Source: Flavobacteriales bacterium
GTDB taxonomy: Bacteria > Bacteroidota > Bacteroidia > Flavobacteriales_D > Parvicellaceae
NCBI GenBank assembly: GCA_025210295.1
Contig: JAOASC010000040.1
Location: 1 to 64,000, forward strand
Reading direction: 5' to 3'
Length of the DNA: 64,000 bases
Below, piece by piece: positions 56,243 through 64,000 of this stretch (positions are counted from its first letter, which is position 1; every line of letters starts with the position of its first letter). The notes beneath the pieces are model-generated. The model saw nothing but the letters and a program-made list of their open reading frames with translations. It did no database searches and was not told where the DNA came from. Made by a program: the position numbers and the translations under genes.

Positions 56243-56656
56243 ATGGTAAAAAATTTATTAAAGTCAAAAAAGATAAGGGAAACAGCCTTTCGTTTAAAGG
56301 TCTTAGAAATTCTTCTAGTAGAGAAGAAGCCTTTGACAGTAGAAGAAATTGAGAAGCAATTAGGAAAGTTTGATCGAATAACACTTTACAGAACAATTAA
56401 AACTTTTGAGGATAAGGGAGTTATCCACGAAATAGTGATTGCTGGTGAACCCAAACGAATTGCTTTATGTGCTTCTTCTTGTAAAGATGGGGAACACCAT
56501 CACCATTTAGAACATATTCATTTTTTTTGTGAGACTTGTAAAGAAACTTACTGTATTGATCATGTTGAAATTCCAGAAATTAATATACCTAATTACGTTA
56601 TTAATTCATTTGACTTCCAAATGAAAGGAATGTGTGAGAAGTGTCTAAATAAGTAG
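56243..56656 (+). CDS. Fur-family metalloregulator (Zur-like)
   Basis: This 137-residue repressor has an N-terminal winged helix (RLKVLEILLVEKKPLTVEEI ... DRITLYRTIKTFEDKGVIHE) and a dimerisation domain with the metal-site cluster CASSCKDGEHHHHLEHIHF and structural-zinc cysteines CETCKETYC and CEKC. The sequence alone does not separate Zur from Fur or PerR; the neighbouring ZnuD-like receptor and Cys/His lipoprotein favour zinc. The ATG at 56243 is preferred; two in-frame TTG codons at 56231 lie inside the operator. Confidence 0.85.
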   Translation: MVKNLLKSKKIRETAFRLKVLEILLVEKKPLTVEEIEKQLGKFDRITLYRTIKTFEDKGVIHEIVIAGEPKRIALCASSCKDGEHHHHLEHIHFFCETCKETYCIDHVEIPEINIPNYVINSFDFQMKGMCEKCLNK

Positions 56657-56695
56657 AAGTATAACTTTTTTATATATTTGTAGTACACAACTTGT

Positions 56696-57334
56696 ATGAC
56701 ACTAAGAATATTCCCTTTCTTTTTTCTATTAATTCTTTCCTTAAAGAGTTGGTCTCAGGTAATTAATGAGGAGATCAGACCTGCTGTCAATAGAGGGACA
56801 GAAGAATTTTTAAAGGATTATTTATCGATTAAATACCCTGGAAGAAAATTTACGGATTTTATTTATGTGGGTGTTAAACGGCAAGAATTGTATTTATTTA
56901 GAGGAGGAGAGCTCTTGAAAGTATACCCAGTATCTACTTCAAAACATGGTGCAGGTTCAGTCGAAGGTAGTGAAATGACTCCAGTGGGGTTACATAAAGT
57001 GCATGGTAAATTTGGAGAGGATATTCCTGAAAATGGCATTCTAAAACACAAACGTTTTACTGGTGAGTTGGCAGAAATAGAGTATAGGCCAATGCCCATC
57101 AATAAAGATATTATCACCACAAGAGTTATTACTATAGAGGGATTAGAAAGAGGAGTGAATAAAGGAGGTAAGTTAGATTCCTACGATCGACACATCTATA
57201 TCCATGGTACAGCAGAAGAAGGGTTGATAGGGCAACCAGCTTCACATGGATGTGTTAGATTAAAGAATAAAGATGTAATGGATTTATTTGATTTGCTCTC
57301 CAAAGGTATGTATGTAATCATTCTGAATAATTGA
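56696..57334 (+). CDS. L,D-transpeptidase (YkuD domain)
   Basis: This 212-residue exported protein has a signal peptide (residues 1-20, SLKSWSQ). Its YkuD catalytic domain has the motif HIYIHGTAEEGLIGQPASHG followed by CVRL, in which the two His, Ser, Gly and the nucleophile Cys are all present. L,D-transpeptidases cross-link peptidoglycan 3-3 or attach lipoproteins to it. The middle HGAGSVEGSEMTPVGLHKVH region fits the fold. It starts 40 bp after the Fur-family gene. Confidence 0.9.
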   Translation: MTLRIFPFFFLLILSLKSWSQVINEEIRPAVNRGTEEFLKDYLSIKYPGRKFTDFIYVGVKRQELYLFRGGELLKVYPVSTSKHGAGSVEGSEMTPVGLHKVHGKFGEDIPENGILKHKRFTGELAEIEYRPMPINKDIITTRVITIEGLERGVNKGGKLDSYDRHIYIHGTAEEGLIGQPASHGCVRLKNKDVMDLFDLLSKGMYVIILNN

Positions 57335-57438
57335 TTGTGGGGAAGGGATTGATCCAATGATTTAATGCCATAATGCTTGATTTAATTTTCTATTGGTATA
57401 AATAATTGGTTATTTCTTTTATTAACAGTTTATCAGCA

Positions 57439-57514
57439 CATCATCTAATCAACCCATCATCTAATTAGCTCATTATCTAATTCTCATATTCTCTCATCAT
57501 CAAAATTATCTAAT
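57439..57514. repeat. 16-bp tandem CATCATCTAAT repeats upstream of ahcY
   Basis: CATCATCTAAT at 57439 and 57455 and CATTATCTAAT at 57471 are exactly 16 bp apart; AATTATCTAAT lies 33 bp further on at 57504. The repeat is short and degenerate and precedes the ahcY promoter. Function unknown. Confidence 0.55.
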
Positions 57515-57537
57515 AAACGTTAATTTAAATCACAATT

Positions 57538-57568
57538 TTGATTTTAATAAAGCTATGTTGTACATTTG
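57538..57568 (+). promoter_or_regulatory. Promoter of ahcY
   Basis: TTG (57538-57540) and TACATTTG (57561-57568) are 20 bp apart, matching the phylum consensus at all defined bases. The ATG at 57602 gives a leader of about 25 nt. Confidence 0.65.
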
Positions 57569-57601
57569 CAGCAGTAAAAATAAGTTTTTAAAAACACAAA
57601 A

Positions 57602-58912
57602 ATGACAAATACAGAAAAATTACCTTACAAAGTAAAAGACATTAGTCTTGCTGATTGGGGAAGAAAAGAAATTAAATTAGCAGAAGCTGAAATGCCAGGT
57701 TTAATGTCTCTTAGAGAGGAGTACGGAGAATCTAAGCCTTTAAAAGGAGCTAGAATTGCTGGATGTTTACACATGACAATTCAAACTGCTGTTTTAATCG
57801 AAACTTTAGTTGAGTTAGGAGCTGAGGTAACTTGGTCTTCTTGTAATATCTTCTCGACTCAAGATCAAGCTGCTGCTGCAATTGCTGCTGCTGGAATACC
57901 TGTATATGCTTGGAAAGGTATGACTGAGGAAGAGTTTAACTGGTGTATTGAGCAAACGTTATTTGCATTTGAAGGAGGAAAGCCTTTAAATATGATTTTA
58001 GATGATGGAGGTGATTTAACAAATATGGTTTTAGATGATTATCCTGAGTTGGTTGAAGCGATTAAAGGGTTATCTGAAGAAACAACAACTGGTGTGCATA
58101 GATTATATGAGCGAGTTAAAAACGGAACTTTAACTATGCCAGCTATTAATGTAAATGACTCAGTAACAAAATCGAAATTTGATAACAAATACGGATGTAA
58201 AGAGTCTTTAGTAGATTCAATTAGAAGAGCTACAGATGTTATGTTAGCTGGAAAAGTAGCTGTAGTTGCAGGTTATGGCGATGTAGGTAAAGGTTCTGCT
58301 GCTTCATTAGCAGGTGCTGGAGCAAGAGTTATTGTAACTGAAATTGATCCAATTTGTGCATTACAAGCTGCAATGGACGGTTTTGCTGTTAAGAAAATGG
58401 ATAACGCTATTAAAGAGGCTGATATTGTTGTAACAACTACAGGAAACAAAGATATTATTGTTGGTAAGCACTTCGAAATGATGAAAGACAAAACTATCGT
58501 TTGTAATATTGGTCACTTCGATAATGAAATTGATGTTGCTTGGTTAGATAACAACCACGGTTCTACTAAAGTAACTGTTAAGCCACAGGTTGATATGTAC
58601 AATATCAATGGAAATGATATTATTTTGTTAGCTGAAGGACGTTTAGTAAACTTAGGATGTGCTACAGGTCACCCTTCTTTTGTAATGAGTAACTCATTTA
58701 CAAACCAAACTTTAGCTCAAATTGAACTTTGGAACAATAGTGAAAACTATGAAAACCAAGTTTATATGTTACCAAAGCATTTAGATGAGAAAGTAGCAAA
58801 ATTACATTTAGCTAAGATTGGTGTTGAATTAGATGTATTATCTCAAGACCAAGCTGAGTATATTGGTGTTACTGTTGAAGGTCCATATAAACCAGAACAC
58901 TATAGATATTAA
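57602..58912 (+). CDS. ahcY: Adenosylhomocysteinase
   Basis: AhcY hydrolyses S-adenosylhomocysteine to adenosine and homocysteine, clearing the product that inhibits methyltransferases such as TrmD and PrmA. The 436-residue protein has the N-terminal substrate domain with [14 protein letters not shown] and [20 protein letters not shown], a central NAD-binding Rossmann fold [20 protein letters not shown] (near 220-239), [10 protein letters not shown] and the conserved C-terminal YKPEHYRY. Length and motifs are standard. It is monocistronic behind a good promoter. No SAH riboswitch was recognised; the upstream repeats are unrelated in form. Confidence 0.98.
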   Translation: MTNTEKLPYKVKDISLADWGRKEIKLAEAEMPGLMSLREEYGESKPLKGARIAGCLHMTIQTAVLIETLVELGAEVTWSSCNIFSTQDQAAAAIAAAGIPVYAWKGMTEEEFNWCIEQTLFAFEGGKPLNMILDDGGDLTNMVLDDYPELVEAIKGLSEETTTGVHRLYERVKNGTLTMPAINVNDSVTKSKFDNKYGCKESLVDSIRRATDVMLAGKVAVVAGYGDVGKGSAASLAGAGARVIVTEIDPICALQAAMDGFAVKKMDNAIKEADIVVTTTGNKDIIVGKHFEMMKDKTIVCNIGHFDNEIDVAWLDNNHGSTKVTVKPQVDMYNINGNDIILLAEGRLVNLGCATGHPSFVMSNSFTNQTLAQIELWNNSENYENQVYMLPKHLDEKVAKLHLAKIGVELDVLSQDQAEYIGVTVEGPYKPEHYRY

Positions 58913-58933
58913 GATTATCTTAAAACAAAATAT

Positions 58934-58969
58934 AAAATCCCGTTAAGTAATACTTGACGGGATTTTTTT
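58934..58969 (+). terminator. Intrinsic terminator after ahcY
   Basis: AAATCCCGTTAAGT and ACTTGACGGGATTT pair with one mismatch and are followed by T residues. The next 229 bp to the NhaC stop hold nothing recognisable. Confidence 0.85.
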
Positions 58970-59198
58970 ATGGGTAAATTAAACGAGATAATAAAAGAGC
59001 GAGAACTTTTGATCGTAGGGAGAAGGAATATAGTCAGTTCGACTTTCGACAGAAGTATTGAGAACTAGGTAGACTGTTGGAGTAGAATAAAGTGACGACA
59101 ACCTTTTTATCTTATGTAGGATAATAATGCAAAGTATAATCCAAGTCTAAAAATCTTGAATCTCAAAATGATCTAATTCGCTATTTAAGATAAATAAC

Positions 59199-60644
59199 CT
59201 ATTTAATCTTGGCAATTTTAATCCCTAAGTAACCATAAGCCACGGTCATTATTGGACTTAAAATATTGAAGAAGCAGTAAAAGAAATACTCCCCTGTAGC
59301 AATGCCCAAAACACTAGATTGCGCCATTCCACAGGTGTTCCAAGGGACTAATACCGAAGTAACAGTTCCACTATCTTCAAGAGTTCTACTTAGGTTTTGA
59401 GGGGCTAAACCTCGATCTTTATAGGCTTTTGCAAACATTTTACCTGGGACAACTATTGCAAGGTATTGATCAGAAGTTGTAACATTAAAGCCAATGCAAG
59501 TTGCTGTAGTTGTTAAAATTAAAGACCCTTTTCCTGTTTTTTTCTTGGAAATCATAGCCTCGGTAATAACTTTTAAAAGTCCCAGTTTCTCCATCATTCC
59601 ACCAAAGCTCATCGCACATACAATTAACCAAATAGTATAGAGCATTCCATACATCCCTTTAGTAGAGAAGAGTTCATTTACCATTTCGTTTTCTGTTATT
59701 ACATTTGTTTCTATTGTCAATGCATTGACTACAGCTCTATAGGATGCTTCAATAAAAGAAGTATTTTCTAAATTAGAATTTTGTCCTAGATCTTGAATAA
59801 TTTCAGGTTGAAAAATAATGGCAAATACACCACCTAAAATGGCGCCAGTAAGAATAGATGGAATAGCATCAATTTTCTTAATAATCATAAAAATAACAAC
59901 AACTGGAACGATAAATAATGCAGGAGTAATATTAAACTTTCCTTCAATGGTTTTCAAGATACTGTCGATATCAGCTGTTGACGCCTCTGCGTCGAAGAAA
60001 AAGCCAATAATCAAAAATATAATTAAGGTTATAATTATAGATGGAACAGTAGTCCATAGCATATAACGAATATGCGTAATTAAGTCGGTCCCAGCAACAG
60101 CAGGAGCTAAATTAGTGGTGTCGCTCATTGGCGACATTTTATCACCGAAATAAGCACCTGAAATAATTGCACCAGCAGATAGTCCTGCTGGGATTTCTAG
60201 TGCAGTACCAATACCAAACATTGCAACACCAACAGTAGCTATAGTACTCCACGAACTACCAGTTGCTAAAGAAACAATAGCACTAATGATACAAGCAGCG
60301 ACTAAAAAATAGGTAGGGTTTAAGATGTGTAAGCCATAATAAATTAGCGTAGGAACGATTCCACTAATTAACCATGTCCCAGCCAAAGCACCAATCAATA
60401 AAAGAATCATTATTGCTGGCATAGCTGTACCAATTGCTGCGCTCATACCTTCTAACATTTCTTTCCATTTATAGTTTAATCGATAACCTATTAAACCAGC
60501 TACAACAGTCGCAATAATCAACCCCATTTGATTTCCTCCCTCTAAATTTAAATAGACAGATAATGAAAGCAAGATAATTAAAACAACAATTGGAATAAGT
60601 GCTTCAATTAATATCGGTTTTCTTTTGTCTTTAGACATAATCAT
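59199..60644 (-). CDS. nhaC: NhaC-type Na+/H+ antiporter
   Basis: This 481-residue polytopic transporter has about eleven helices. It shows the NhaC family features AIGTAMPAIMILLLIGALAG, LATGSSWSTIATVGVAMFGI, GAIISGAYFGDKMSPMSDTT and PWNTCGMAQSSVLGIATGEY. It exchanges Na+ for H+ across the inner membrane for pH and salt balance. Two start codons, ATG at 60644 and at 60638, are equally plausible and differ by two residues. Nearest neighbours are codirectional glycosyltransferase (28 bp) and convergent ahcY. Confidence 0.9.
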   Translation of the reverse strand: MIMSKDKRKPILIEALIPIVVLIILLSLSVYLNLEGGNQMGLIIATVVAGLIGYRLNYKWKEMLEGMSAAIGTAMPAIMILLLIGALAGTWLISGIVPTLIYYGLHILNPTYFLVAACIISAIVSLATGSSWSTIATVGVAMFGIGTALEIPAGLSAGAIISGAYFGDKMSPMSDTTNLAPAVAGTDLITHIRYMLWTTVPSIIITLIIFLIIGFFFDAEASTADIDSILKTIEGKFNITPALFIVPVVVIFMIIKKIDAIPSILTGAILGGVFAIIFQPEIIQDLGQNSNLENTSFIEASYRAVVNALTIETNVITENEMVNELFSTKGMYGMLYTIWLIVCAMSFGGMMEKLGLLKVITEAMISKKKTGKGSLILTTTATCIGFNVTTSDQYLAIVVPGKMFAKAYKDRGLAPQNLSRTLEDSGTVTSVLVPWNTCGMAQSSVLGIATGEYFFYCFFNILSPIMTVAYGYLGIKIAKIK

Positions 60645-60672
60645 CGTGTTTTAATCATCAGATTGATTAAAG

Positions 60673-61674
60673 TTATAAATCTGAATAGTTTTGTTTTTTG
60701 AGCGCAAAAAATTGCCACACAATACTTTTGTTATATACTCCTACCAATTGACTGTACTTTTTTTGAGGTAAAGCCCTACGTTGTTTGTTGAGTTGAGGAA
60801 TATGTTTGTAATAATGAAAGTGAGATTTAATAATGCTCCAAATGTTCTTAAATTCTCCCCCAAATAAAAATTTAATACCTGCAATCCCATCTAATACTAA
60901 ACGAATAAAAATGACAAGAGGTAAGAAACCGTCATAGTTTTTGTGCAAAGTATACAGACTATTCCTAAAATTAAGATAAGTTTTGAAAGGACTCATATAA
61001 TCGAGTGTTCCACCTCCAACATGATAAACAGTACTATTGGGTAGGTATAAAATCTTTTTCCCCGAATTCTTTATTCGCCAACAGAGGTCTATTTCTTCCA
61101 TGTGTGCAAAATAGTTCGCATCAAAACCTCCTTGTTCTTTAAAAACGTTTGCTCGAATAAATAAACAAGCACCAGTGGCCCAAAATATTTCAGTAGGAGC
61201 ATCAAATTGACCTTGATCTTGTTCTGTATAATTAAAAATTCTTCCTCTACAAAAAGGATAACCGTATTGGTCCATCATTCCTCCTGCAGCTCCCGCATGT
61301 TCAAAATGACTTTTATTATTGTATGCCAAAACTTTAGGTTGAGCAGCAGCAATGTCTTGATCTTGTTCAAGAGCATCAATTACAGGCATGATCCAATTAT
61401 CAGTAACTTCGACATCAGAGTTTAAGAGAATAAAATAATCTGCTTCTAAAGATTTTAATCCCTCATTATACCCGCCAGCAAACCCATGATTTTCTTTATT
61501 AATAACCAGCTGAATTTTTGGAAAAAACTGCTTTAAGAAAGTTATGGAGTCATCAGTTGAAGCATTGTCAATAACAACAATTTCGGCTTCCTTACTCTTA
61601 GAAACAACGGTAGGTAAAAATTTCTCTAGCCATTGTTTACCATTATAGTTTAATATTGCAACAATTATTTTCAA
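60673..61674 (-). CDS. Family 2 glycosyltransferase
   Basis: This 333-residue GT-A enzyme carries ILNYNGKQWLEKFLPTVV at the N-terminus, the nucleotide-binding VIDNASTDDS, the metal-binding LLNSDVEV (DxD-type) and a mid-domain EEIDLCWRIKNSGKK typical of rhamnosyl- and N-acetylglucosaminyl-transferases. It probably adds a sugar to a cell-surface glycan. The start is a TTG, as no ATG occurs before it. It is not in a polysaccharide cluster. NhaC follows 28 bp downstream. Confidence 0.88.
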   Translation of the reverse strand: MKIIVAILNYNGKQWLEKFLPTVVSKSKEAEIVVIDNASTDDSITFLKQFFPKIQLVINKENHGFAGGYNEGLKSLEADYFILLNSDVEVTDNWIMPVIDALEQDQDIAAAQPKVLAYNNKSHFEHAGAAGGMMDQYGYPFCRGRIFNYTEQDQGQFDAPTEIFWATGACLFIRANVFKEQGGFDANYFAHMEEIDLCWRIKNSGKKILYLPNSTVYHVGGGTLDYMSPFKTYLNFRNSLYTLHKNYDGFLPLVIFIRLVLDGIAGIKFLFGGEFKNIWSIIKSHFHYYKHIPQLNKQRRALPQKKYSQLVGVYNKSIVWQFFALKKQNYSDL

Positions 61675-61940
61675 GTCACCAAAAATAACATTTACACCCG
61701 AAATAGACTAAATAAATTGAAAAAAGCTCATGAATAGGTGATTTTATGGAAGTAACGAATCAAATTAGGAGGTAAGCTATGATTTCGTAAAACATTATTA
61801 AAGAATGTTTAAACGAAGATAAAAAAGGGCCTGTTTGTTGAAAACCTTAATAAAAATAGCCTTTTTGTTGGTATCTATTATTGAATTAGAGAAAGCTCTA
61901 AATTGAGAATTTCTATTTTTGTTACGAAGTAAAATTAAAT

Positions 61941-62768
61941 ATGGATTATATTAAAGTTAGTTTTGAACTTGCCCCTGTTTTACCTGCAAGAGAAATCTTA
62001 TATGCAGAATTAGGTGAGTTACCTTTTGAATCTTTTGAAGAAACTGATAACGGCATAGAAGCCTATATCCCCGCTCCGAGTTTTAAGGAAGAAATGCTTA
62101 AGGATTTAATGATAGAGCGCCTTCCCAATCAGGGAGTTAAAATAGCTACAGAAACAATAGAACAACAAAATTGGAATGCTGTTTGGGAAAGTAATTTTGA
62201 ACCAATTGTTGTCAATGATCGTTGTGTAATTAGAGCGCCTTTTCACGAGAAAACAGCGGTAGATTATGAGGTCATCATTTCCCCTCAAATGTCTTTTGGA
62301 ACTGGACACCATGAGACTACTTTTTTGATTTCAAATGAGTTATTTCATTTAAACTTAAAGAATAAAAGTTTACTTGATATGGGATGCGGAACAGGTGTTT
62401 TAGCAATTATAGGACATTTATTAGGGGCGCATCCAATTGAGGCAATTGATATCGAAGAATGGGCTTATGAAAATACCAAAGAGAATAACACCTTAAATAA
62501 GGTGGAGGGGATGACAGTTTTACATGGAGATGCTGCATTATTAGAAAATAAGAATTTTGATGTGATTTTAGCAAATATTAATCGAAATATCTTACTCAAT
62601 GATATGACTACTTATGCAAATTGTTTAAATAAAGGAGGAAAGATCTTGTTCAGTGGTTTCTATGAAACAGATGTCCCTACAATAAAGGCCTCGGCAGAAG
62701 AAAATGGTTTAATTTTTGAGAAAATAGAAGTAAAGAATAATTGGGCAATGGCGTTATTCACTAAATAA
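61941..62768 (+). CDS. prmA: Ribosomal protein L11 methyltransferase
   Basis: PrmA methylates ribosomal protein L11 using SAM. The 275-residue protein has an N-terminal substrate-recognition domain (residues about 1-95) and a class I methyltransferase domain with FGTGHHETTFLISNELF, the SAM motif LLDMGCGTGVLAIIG and the catalytic-region DVILANINRNIL, which match PrmA closely. A TATTTTTG box at 61914-61921 precedes the ATG by about 20 bp. It is followed after 11 bp by the large exported protein. The 266 bp between it and the divergent glycosyltransferase hold no gene I can see. Confidence 0.95.
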   Translation: MDYIKVSFELAPVLPAREILYAELGELPFESFEETDNGIEAYIPAPSFKEEMLKDLMIERLPNQGVKIATETIEQQNWNAVWESNFEPIVVNDRCVIRAPFHEKTAVDYEVIISPQMSFGTGHHETTFLISNELFHLNLKNKSLLDMGCGTGVLAIIGHLLGAHPIEAIDIEEWAYENTKENNTLNKVEGMTVLHGDAALLENKNFDVILANINRNILLNDMTTYANCLNKGGKILFSGFYETDVPTIKASAEENGLIFEKIEVKNNWAMALFTK

Positions 62769-62779
62769 AATAGAACAAC

Positions 62780-64000
62780 ATGAAAATGAAGATCATTATA
62801 ATACTAGCTTTAGTATTGTCAATTTTTACAAGTTATGGGCAAACTTTTAGCTCAGACTCTGTAAAGTTTTATAAGGAAGTTTCTTCTTATTTGAATAGTA
62901 TTTCAAAAGTAAAATCTAAAGACTTTTTGAAAGAATTTGAAGACTCGTGGTATGGTGGGAATTTTACACCTTCTCAACGTACAGAAGTGTATGCTACTTC
63001 TAATCTTATTGTAGCTAAAAAGTTAAAGCCATTTCCAGATTTTTCAAATTATCTAGATGCTATTATGAATTTTGGACAATCAGGAAAGTCAATCGATGAA
63101 TTTAAAAAATGGCATGAGACCTTAAATAAGGTACTAGAGGGTAGGAATAAGAAGAAAATGCAATCTTACATAAAAACAAGTAAAGAATTGTTTGAAAATA
63201 ACACCATCTATAGCTCTTCTTCTACCGTATGGAGAGCTAGTAATAACAACTATCATTTTGTCTATGATAAGGATCCATATATTGTATTTGATGAGATGGA
63301 TTTAAAATGTTATTCTAAAAGAGATAGTAGTGTATTATACAAAACTAAAGGAACTTTTTATCCCGTTACATCAAAATGGATAGGTGTTGGAGGTAAATTA
63401 ACATGGGAAAGAGCTGCTTTGTCCAAAGACACTGTATATGCTTTATTGAATGACTATGAAATAGGGATGAAAAGTGCTGGTTTTACAGTTGATTCAGTAG
63501 ATTTTTATAGCAACTATTTCGACAAACCTCTTAAGGGGAAATTATATGAAAAAGTTTTGGCCAATAGGGGAGCAGATAAAGTGGCGTATCCAAAGTTTGA
63601 ATCCTACAGTAAACGTTTATTGATTAAAGATATATTTCCTTCGATTGATTATGATGGAGGGTTTACACTTACTGGACAAAACTTACAAGGTTTAGGAACA
63701 ATAGATAACTTATCTCGACTTATTTTTTATAAAGATGGACAAGTATTTTGCAAGACAGAAGCATTGAGCTTTGTTATTAATGCTTCTGAGATTAGTTCAG
63801 AGAAAGCGAGTGTTAGTTTTTATATAGAAACGGATTCGATTACTCATCCAGGTTTAGAGTTTAAATACACTAATAAAGATCAAAAACTAACCTTAATTAG
63901 AGGAGGGCAAGGGTTAGGATTGTCTCCATTTTATAATAGTTATCATCAATTTGAAATGTTTTTCGAAGCTTTGTATTGGAAAGTTGGAGATCCTGTGATG
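62780..64000 (+). CDS. Large exported protein of unknown function (5' part)
   Basis: An open frame begins at the ATG 62780, runs to the window edge (407 codons without a stop) and continues beyond, so its true length is unknown. It begins MKMKIIIILALVLSIFTSYG, a signal peptide that continues QTFSSDSVKFYKEVSSYLNS. The rest is mixed, with WYGGNFTPSQRTEVYATSNL and YVIF-like strands; no domain was recognised. Its closeness to prmA (11 bp) suggests cotranscription. A generic surface or periplasmic role is all that can be said. Confidence 0.75.
   Translation, partial: MKMKIIIILALVLSIFTSYGQTFSSDSVKFYKEVSSYLNSISKVKSKDFLKEFEDSWYGGNFTPSQRTEVYATSNLIVAKKLKPFPDFSNYLDAIMNFGQSGKSIDEFKKWHETLNKVLEGRNKKKMQSYIKTSKELFENNTIYSSSSTVWRASNNNYHFVYDKDPYIVFDEMDLKCYSKRDSSVLYKTKGTFYPVTSKWIGVGGKLTWERAALSKDTVYALLNDYEIGMKSAGFTVDSVDFYSNYFDKPLKGKLYEKVLANRGADKVAYPKFESYSKRLLIKDIFPSIDYDGGFTLTGQNLQGLGTIDNLSRLIFYKDGQVFCKTEALSFVINASEISSEKASVSFYIETDSITHPGLEFKYTNKDQKLTLIRGGQGLGLSPFYNSYHQFEMFFEALYWKVGDPVM

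Noticed and set aside
57439-57514. A small CRISPR array
   Set aside because: The 11-bp repeat at 16-bp steps is far too short for CRISPR repeats and spacers, and no cas gene is near.

Overview
The window is a low-GC chromosomal stretch from a member of the Bacteroidota, most likely the class Flavobacteriia. Four signs point there. There are type B T9SS sorting domains on giant secreted proteins. Promoters fit TTG-N18-20-TAnnTTTG, and start codons are preceded by A-rich sequence rather than Shine-Dalgarno motifs. Families typical of the phylum are present (GYDIA GHMP kinase, DUF3127, CzcA-TolC fusion, fused IcmF mutase). Gene order is that of an ordinary chromosome, with no insertion sequence, prophage or CRISPR array seen. 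Genus cannot be decided from the sequence alone.

Layout. 1-5.2 kb: end of a SpoIIE-type phosphatase, then a four-gene MacAB-TolC-like export operon. 5.4-7.7 kb (minus): McrA-like HNH nuclease, DUF721 protein and recF. 7.8-10.9 kb: TPR membrane protein, ribH, an orphan glutamine amidotransferase and an SpmA-SpmB-type membrane protein. 10.9-11.3 kb (minus): tRNA-Lys, tRNA-Leu, tRNA-Lys. 11.5-19.1 kb: two giant tandem paralogous surface proteins. 19.3-21.9 kb: OmpA-family protein, flavin reductase-like protein and DUF3127 protein. 22-28.5 kb (minus): pckA, tonB, trmD, GHMP kinase, thioesterase and pyrG. 28.6-34.7 kb: heavy-metal efflux operon (His-rich leader protein, CzcA-TolC fusion, CzcB). 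34.8-38.8 kb: a third surface protein of the giant family and two tandem DjlA-like co-chaperones. 38.8-43.6 kb: envelope genes lptD, amidase and mlaD-like. 43.7-49 kb: unknown 676-residue exported protein, dnaX split at an A10 tract, and a cNMP-domain phosphatase. 49-53.6 kb: IcmF, DoxX and Crp/Fnr. 53.7-56.7 kb: apparent zinc-type regulon (lipoprotein, TonB receptor, Fur family). 56.7-64 kb: L,D-transpeptidase, ahcY, NhaC, glycosyltransferase, prmA and the start of a large unknown exported protein.

The functional themes are the cell envelope and surface (T9SS cargo, LptD, amidase, Mce protein, TonB, two tripartite efflux systems), metal homeostasis (CzcABC-like export; Fur-family regulator plus receptor) and core DNA metabolism (recF, DUF721, dnaX, pyrG).

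The observations most worth checking are six. (1) dnaX appears to be expressed as gamma and tau forms through an A10 slippage tract placed exactly after the AAA+/collar domains. (2) A 93 percent identical DNA patch inside otherwise synonymously diverged giant paralogs suggests gene conversion. (3) A GTTGCA operator cluster lies between the divergent TonB receptor and Fur-family genes. (4) Three AACGGT boxes at exact 20-bp spacing, resembling LytTR sites, lie upstream of tonB. (5) A palindromic TTGTACAA operator lies in the icmF leader. (6) The DUF3127 protein ends in an SSB-like acidic tip. All similarity judgements were made by eye; no database search or structure prediction was run.
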